A DNA stretch of 64,000 bases from Bacteroidales bacterium UBA1309 (GTDB lineage Bacteria > Bacteroidota > Bacteroidia > Bacteroidales > Dysgonomonadaceae): NCBI GenBank assembly GCA_002307185.1, contig DBTT01000018.1:1-64000 (forward strand), in the 5' to 3' direction. The notes under the pieces were generated by a model that saw only the letters and a program-made list of their open reading frames with translations, made no database searches and was not told where the DNA came from. Positions 60,256 through 64,000 of this stretch are shown piece by piece; the stretch's first letter is position 1; each line of letters starts with the position of its first letter. The position numbers and the translations under genes were made by a program.

Positions 60256-60996
60256 ATGCCTAAAATATTACTGATAGAAGACGACACGAATCTGGCATTC
60301 ATGATTGCCGACGGAATGGAAGCTGAAGGTTTTGAAACGAAAACGTTTGCCTCGGCAGAAGAGGCCTTGCCCGCATTTCTGGAGTTCAAACCCGACATTG
60401 TATTCACAGACGTGAACCTGAAAGGCGAGATGGATGGCTTTGAGTTGGCAAGACGCATCCGGAAGCTGGCCGACACACCGGTCATTTTTATCACTTCACG
60501 CACCCAGGTGGAAGACCTGAAAAAGGGTTATGAAATAGGGAATATCGACTACCTGAAAAAGCCTTTCGGCATCAGCGAACTGCTCCTTCGAACCAACGAG
60601 CTGCTTTCGCGTGTGCAAACAACGCCGAGCCATTCTCAACATTCAGCATTCATCGGCCGATATTCATTTTTAAGCTCCGAACAGCTATTGTGCATCAACG
60701 GTGAGAAAATACACCTCAACCCAACAGAAACCAAGATTTTGGATATTCTCAACCGAAAGAGAAACGACGTGGTAAGCAAACTTGACATTTCAAAGTCTTT
60801 CGCTTCTACTAACGGAGAGACCCGGAGCCGTCGCGCCACTAAAAGCAAGCCTGAGAAAAAAAACAAAACATCCCTGAACGAGGGAACATTCTACAATGCC
60901 ATCGCCTCCCTGCGTGAAAAGCTAAGTAAAGACGAGGATGTCTCTCTTGATGCTGTCTCGGGAATGGGATATAGGTTGACGGTGAGAGAAGAATAA
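60256..60996 (+). CDS. OmpR/PhoB-family response regulator
   Basis: The 246-residue partner of the preceding kinase. Receiver domain (1-120): LLIEDDTNLAFMIADGME, phospho-Asp in DIVFTDVNLKGE (about residue 54), FITSRTQ and KKPFG. Winged-helix domain (about 135-245): LNPTETKILDILNRKRNDVV, and GTFYNAIASLREKLSKDEDV to VSGMGYRLTVREE. A low-complexity basic insert (RSRRATKSKPEKKNKTS) lies within the effector domain, longer than usual. Likely a DNA-binding transcription factor; its targets are not evident. Confidence 0.93.
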   Translation: MPKILLIEDDTNLAFMIADGMEAEGFETKTFASAEEALPAFLEFKPDIVFTDVNLKGEMDGFELARRIRKLADTPVIFITSRTQVEDLKKGYEIGNIDYLKKPFGISELLLRTNELLSRVQTTPSHSQHSAFIGRYSFLSSEQLLCINGEKIHLNPTETKILDILNRKRNDVVSKLDISKSFASTNGETRSRRATKSKPEKKNKTSLNEGTFYNAIASLREKLSKDEDVSLDAVSGMGYRLTVREE

Positions 60997-61262
60997 ATTG
61001 TTGTTCGTTAGTTGCAAACGTAGAAATTACAACACAAACGCTGGAATAAAGACAACAGGGGTGGCCCTGCTATCTTTGTCGAGAGCTGGATCATCTCGCA
61101 TATTCTGCTACAAAGGAATTGGGACGATGTCCCTTATGCCAAGTTTGAAGGCATAAATTTACAAATCGACACATTCACATATTCACCTATTTTTTCATTA
61201 CCTTTGAACAAAATTTGGGACTTATTTTTTATAACAACCAAAATATCCTCGAATAGCGATTT

Positions 61263-62939
61263 ATGTTGAAGTCATTATACATCAAAAATTACGCTTTGAT
61301 AAGCAAGCTGGAGGTGGATTTTCACTCCGGATTCTCTGTGATTACGGGGGAAACGGGTGCTGGAAAATCCATTATCTTAGGTGCATTGTCCCTGATTCTG
61401 GGACAGCGTGCCGACTCCAAAACCATCAAGGCGGGGGAAAACAAATGTATTATTGAAGGATTCTTCGATGTCAAAGATTATGACCTGAAAAGTTTTTGCG
61501 AGAGCCGCGACATTGATTACGACGCGCAATCTTTCGTCTTGCGCCGCGAAATCACATCGGAAGGAAAATCGCGGGCCTTCATCAACGACACGCCCGCCAC
61601 GCTTAGCAACCTGAAAGAGTTGGGCGAAAAACTGATCGACATCCATTCGCAACATAAAAACTTATTGCTTGGCGACAACGATTTCCAGCTTGAAGTGCTG
61701 GATCTGCTTTCCGGTTCTGGCGATGTGTTAAAAGAATTTCAAACATCTTTCAAAGAATATAAAAAGGCGGAACGCCAACTTCATGATTTGCTCGAAACAG
61801 CTCAAAGCAATAAAAACGAAGAGGAGTTTATCCGCTTTCAGCACGATTCTTTGGCCGAGGCACTTCTCAAAGATGGCGAGCAGGAAGAGTTGGAGCGGGA
61901 ACTGGCTTTGTTGAGCCATTCGGAGGAGATAAAGTCGGTACTCTTCAAAGCGTATGCCCTCCTTTCGGATAGCGAACAAAGCATTATCGGAAATCTAAAA
62001 GAGGCTTTGCAATCCATCCAAAGCATTTCGGCAATCTATCCCACGGCCTCCCAGATGGCAGGGCGAATAGAGTCGGCCTACCTCGACCTGAAAGATTTGA
62101 GTCCCGAAATTGAGCGGAGTGCCGAGAACATCGAATTTTCGCCCGAACGGCTGGAATTCATCAACAACCGCCTCGACTTGATCTATGGCCTGCAACAAAA
62201 GCACCGCGTTTCGTCCATCAAAGAGCTCATCGAATTGTTTCATTTATTTCAAGAAAAATTGAGCAGCATCGATTCGCTGGACGAAAAAATAACGTTGGCT
62301 AAAAAACAATTAGAGGCCGCGGAAACTAAAATGCTCGCTTTGGCAAAAAAACTTTCGGAAAAACGCTTGAAGTCCAAAAGCGGAATTGAAACAACATTGG
62401 TCGAAAAAATTGCCTCCCTCGGCATGCCGAATGTTCGTTTCGAGTGCGAAATCACGCCCAAGAAATTCCCCGACAACAGCGGTGGCGACAACCTCCGGTT
62501 CCTGTTTTCAGCCAATAAAAACGTGCCTCTCCAACCCGTTTCAGAAGTGGCATCCGGTGGAGAAATTTCCCGCGTGATGCTTTGCATCAAGTCATTGATC
62601 GCACACGTCACCAACCTGCCAACAATTATTTTTGACGAAATAGACACCGGGGTTTCAGGCGAAGTGGCGGACAAAATGGGACGCATCATGCAGGAATTTG
62701 GAGACAACAAGCAGGTGTTGGCCATCACCCATTTGCCACAGATTGCATCCAAAGGCGACCACCATTATTTTGTATATAAATCGGACGACGAGCAGACTTC
62801 CAACACCAGCATCAAGCTTCTCTCGAAAGAAGAGCGGACGCAGGAATTGGCACAAATGCTTAGCGGATCAGACATCACCGAAGCTGCCATGGAGAACGCC
62901 AAGGCAATGCTCCAAACAAACAAGAAATTAGCGAATTAG
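61263..62939 (+). CDS. recN: DNA repair protein RecN
   Basis: SMC-like ATPase acting in double-strand break repair. The 558-residue protein starts MLKSLYIKNYALISKLEVDF, with Walker A TGETGAGKSIILGALSL. Long coiled coil (about 150-380) flanks the middle. The C-terminal head has signature VASGGEISRVMLCIKSL, Walker B TIIFDEIDTGVSGEVADKMG and ITHLPQIAS. Length and domain order are normal. The 265-bp gap before it has no gene. Confidence 0.96.
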   Translation: MLKSLYIKNYALISKLEVDFHSGFSVITGETGAGKSIILGALSLILGQRADSKTIKAGENKCIIEGFFDVKDYDLKSFCESRDIDYDAQSFVLRREITSEGKSRAFINDTPATLSNLKELGEKLIDIHSQHKNLLLGDNDFQLEVLDLLSGSGDVLKEFQTSFKEYKKAERQLHDLLETAQSNKNEEEFIRFQHDSLAEALLKDGEQEELERELALLSHSEEIKSVLFKAYALLSDSEQSIIGNLKEALQSIQSISAIYPTASQMAGRIESAYLDLKDLSPEIERSAENIEFSPERLEFINNRLDLIYGLQQKHRVSSIKELIELFHLFQEKLSSIDSLDEKITLAKKQLEAAETKMLALAKKLSEKRLKSKSGIETTLVEKIASLGMPNVRFECEITPKKFPDNSGGDNLRFLFSANKNVPLQPVSEVASGGEISRVMLCIKSLIAHVTNLPTIIFDEIDTGVSGEVADKMGRIMQEFGDNKQVLAITHLPQIASKGDHHYFVYKSDDEQTSNTSIKLLSKEERTQELAQMLSGSDITEAAMENAKAMLQTNKKLAN

Positions 62940-62999
62940 CAAGCCAGCGAATCAGCAGTTTACTAATTAACAAATCAACAAATTTACGAATTACCTTAC

Positions 63000-63740
63000 A
63001 TGAAGGAAAAAGAAATGATTTTCGGCATCCGTGCCGTGATAGAAGCGGTAGAAGCCGGAAAAAACATCGACAAAGTGATCGTGAAGCGCGAACTTCAGGG
63101 TGACTTATTCAAGGAGCTGCAAGCCGCATTGAAAGGCCACGAAATACCTGTGCAAAGGGTTCCTTTGGAACGCATCGACCGTTACACGCGCAAAAACCAC
63201 CAAGGCGTGATTGCCTTCCTGTCGGCCATCACCTATGATCGGATAGAAGAGATCGTCCCATTTCTCTACGAACAAGGGAAAGATCCATTTATCCTCGTTC
63301 TGGACGGGTTAACGGATGTACGCAACTTCGGAGCCATTGCCCGTACCTGCGAAGTAGGCGGGGTGCATGCCATCGTGATACCAGCAAGAGGCAGCGTCAC
63401 CGTGAATGCGGATGCCGTGAAAACATCGGCTGGCGCACTCTTGAAAATACCCGTTTGCAAAGAACCCAACCTGACGGATGCTATCCAGTTTCTTAAAAAT
63501 AGCGGATTGAAAGTGCTTGCTGCCACCGAAAGAGCGGCTATAAACTACACCGAATCTGAAATGAAGGGACCAATCGCCATTGTGCTGGGTTCCGAAGAAA
63601 GCGGAATTTCGAACGAAAACCTGCGCATCTGCGACCAATTGGTGAAAATTCCACAATTCGGGACTATCGGTTCGCTAAATGTCTCGGTTGCTGCCGGTGT
63701 ATTGATTTATGAAGTAATCCGGCAAAAAAACATCGGATAA
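63000..63740 (+). CDS. rlmB: 23S rRNA (guanosine-2'-O)-methyltransferase RlmB family
   Basis: SPOUT-family enzyme that 2'-O-methylates G2251 of 23S rRNA. The 246-residue protein has the N-terminal substrate-binding domain (EMIFGIRAVIEAVEAGKNID, RYTRKNHQGVIAFLSAI), then SPOUT motifs LDGLTDVRNFGAIARTCEVG, SAGALLKIPV, IVLGSEESGIS and IPQFGTIGSLNVSVAAGVLI. TrmH group 3 members are similar, so the exact rRNA target is by family. The ATG follows an AATTTACGAATTACC-type repeat. Confidence 0.93.
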   Translation: MKEKEMIFGIRAVIEAVEAGKNIDKVIVKRELQGDLFKELQAALKGHEIPVQRVPLERIDRYTRKNHQGVIAFLSAITYDRIEEIVPFLYEQGKDPFILVLDGLTDVRNFGAIARTCEVGGVHAIVIPARGSVTVNADAVKTSAGALLKIPVCKEPNLTDAIQFLKNSGLKVLAATERAAINYTESEMKGPIAIVLGSEESGISNENLRICDQLVKIPQFGTIGSLNVSVAAGVLIYEVIRQKNIG

Positions 63741-63831
63741 TGTGCCAATTTACCAATATGACAGGTAGGGGTGAAAAATATTTCGCCTATGTATATATCA
63801 ACAAATAAACGATTTGACAAATCAACAGAAT

Positions 63832-64000
63832 ATGAAAAAAGTAATTGCAACGACCAATGCGCCGGCCGCCATCGGCCCGTATAGCCAAGCCATCGAAGTA
63901 AATGGATTTGTGTATATTTCCGGACAAATCCCTGTTGACCCTTCCACTGGAGAGTTCGTCGCCGGAGGAATAAAGGAACAAACCGAACAATCGTTCAAAA
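63832..64000 (+). CDS. ridA: RidA-family reactive imine/enamine deaminase (5' part)
   Basis: The start of a gene that runs off the right edge. The first 56 residues read KKVIATTNAPAAIGPYSQAI, EVNGFVYISGQIPVDPSTGE, FVAGGIKEQTEQSFK. These are the RidA (YjgF/YER057c/UK114) features PAAIGPYSQA and ISGQIPVDP. RidA hydrolyses reactive 2-aminoacrylate-type intermediates formed by PLP enzymes. Confidence 0.93.
   Translation, partial: MKKVIATTNAPAAIGPYSQAIEVNGFVYISGQIPVDPSTGEFVAGGIKEQTEQSFK

Overview
The window comes from a Bacteroidota genome, probably order Bacteroidales. The evidence is the promoters (TAnnTTTG -7 boxes before guaA, the cobalamin riboswitch, a small gene at 39344 and a histidine kinase), the weak ribosome binding sites, and families typical of that phylum: Bacteroidetes-type RHS, GH97, DUF4301, DUF4469/HU-like, DUF3570/DUF4266, and GG-leader peptides. 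No 16S rRNA or complete tRNA is present, so the genus is not assigned.

Layout. 1-3.1 kb: 5'-truncated RHS protein, a DUF1697 protein, a decayed HTH gene and a 22-bp tandem repeat. 3.1-11.3 kb: housekeeping and conserved genes (HhH protein, DUF4301, a RelA/SpoT enzyme with a degenerate hydrolase domain, a lipoprotein/barrel pair, meaB). 11.3-15.6 kb: an orphan cas6, then a type II restriction-modification set (frameshifted HTH controller, AccI-like endonuclease, N6-adenine methylase) ending in a putative 212-bp MITE. 15.7-19.0 kb: mnmA and a GH97 glycosidase. 19.1-33.9 kb: a cobalamin locus (promoter, adenosylcobalamin-type riboswitch, cbiX, the cbiMNQO cobalt transporter, and cbiA, C, D, ET, L, F, G, H, J, sirC, cobA). 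This set covers uroporphyrinogen III to cobyrinic acid a,c-diamide by the anaerobic route. The locus lies between direct repeats that look like remnants of an IS1380-type element. 34.1 kb: the 3' part of a tRNA, a possible attachment-site scar. 34.2-37.3 kb: a thioredoxin/ApbE/DUF4266/DUF3570 operon. 37.5-39.6 kb: guaA and a small gene.

39.6-57.9 kb is the most unusual part. A tightly packed minus-strand operon (39828-50073) holds a TolC-like channel, a Nudix-RNA ligase fusion, a second T4-Rnl1-like RNA ligase, an unknown 482-aa protein, an HlyD-type adaptor, a C39 peptidase/ABC exporter and a pol-beta-type nucleotidyltransferase. Upstream in the same direction are three exported-cargo candidates. 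They share a double-glycine leader, an acidic Asp/Asn/Gly-rich linker in varying length, and a papain/C39-like Cys-His-Asp domain. Each is followed by one or two proteins with N-terminal export or membrane segments; three of these partners are related to each other. I read this as a dedicated type I secretion system for cysteine-protease-like effectors with linked partner or immunity proteins, unexpectedly combined with RNA-ligase/nucleotidyltransferase enzymology. A truncated response-regulator fragment lies at the downstream edge. At the other side are an HU-like DUF4469 protein, an unlisted 43-aa GG-leader peptide gene (58595-58726) and a histidine kinase/response regulator pair.

61-64 kb returns to housekeeping genes: recN, rlmB and the start of ridA. 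Possible links between regions: MeaB serves the AdoCbl-dependent methylmalonyl-CoA mutase and so depends on corrinoids, which the cobalamin locus would supply.
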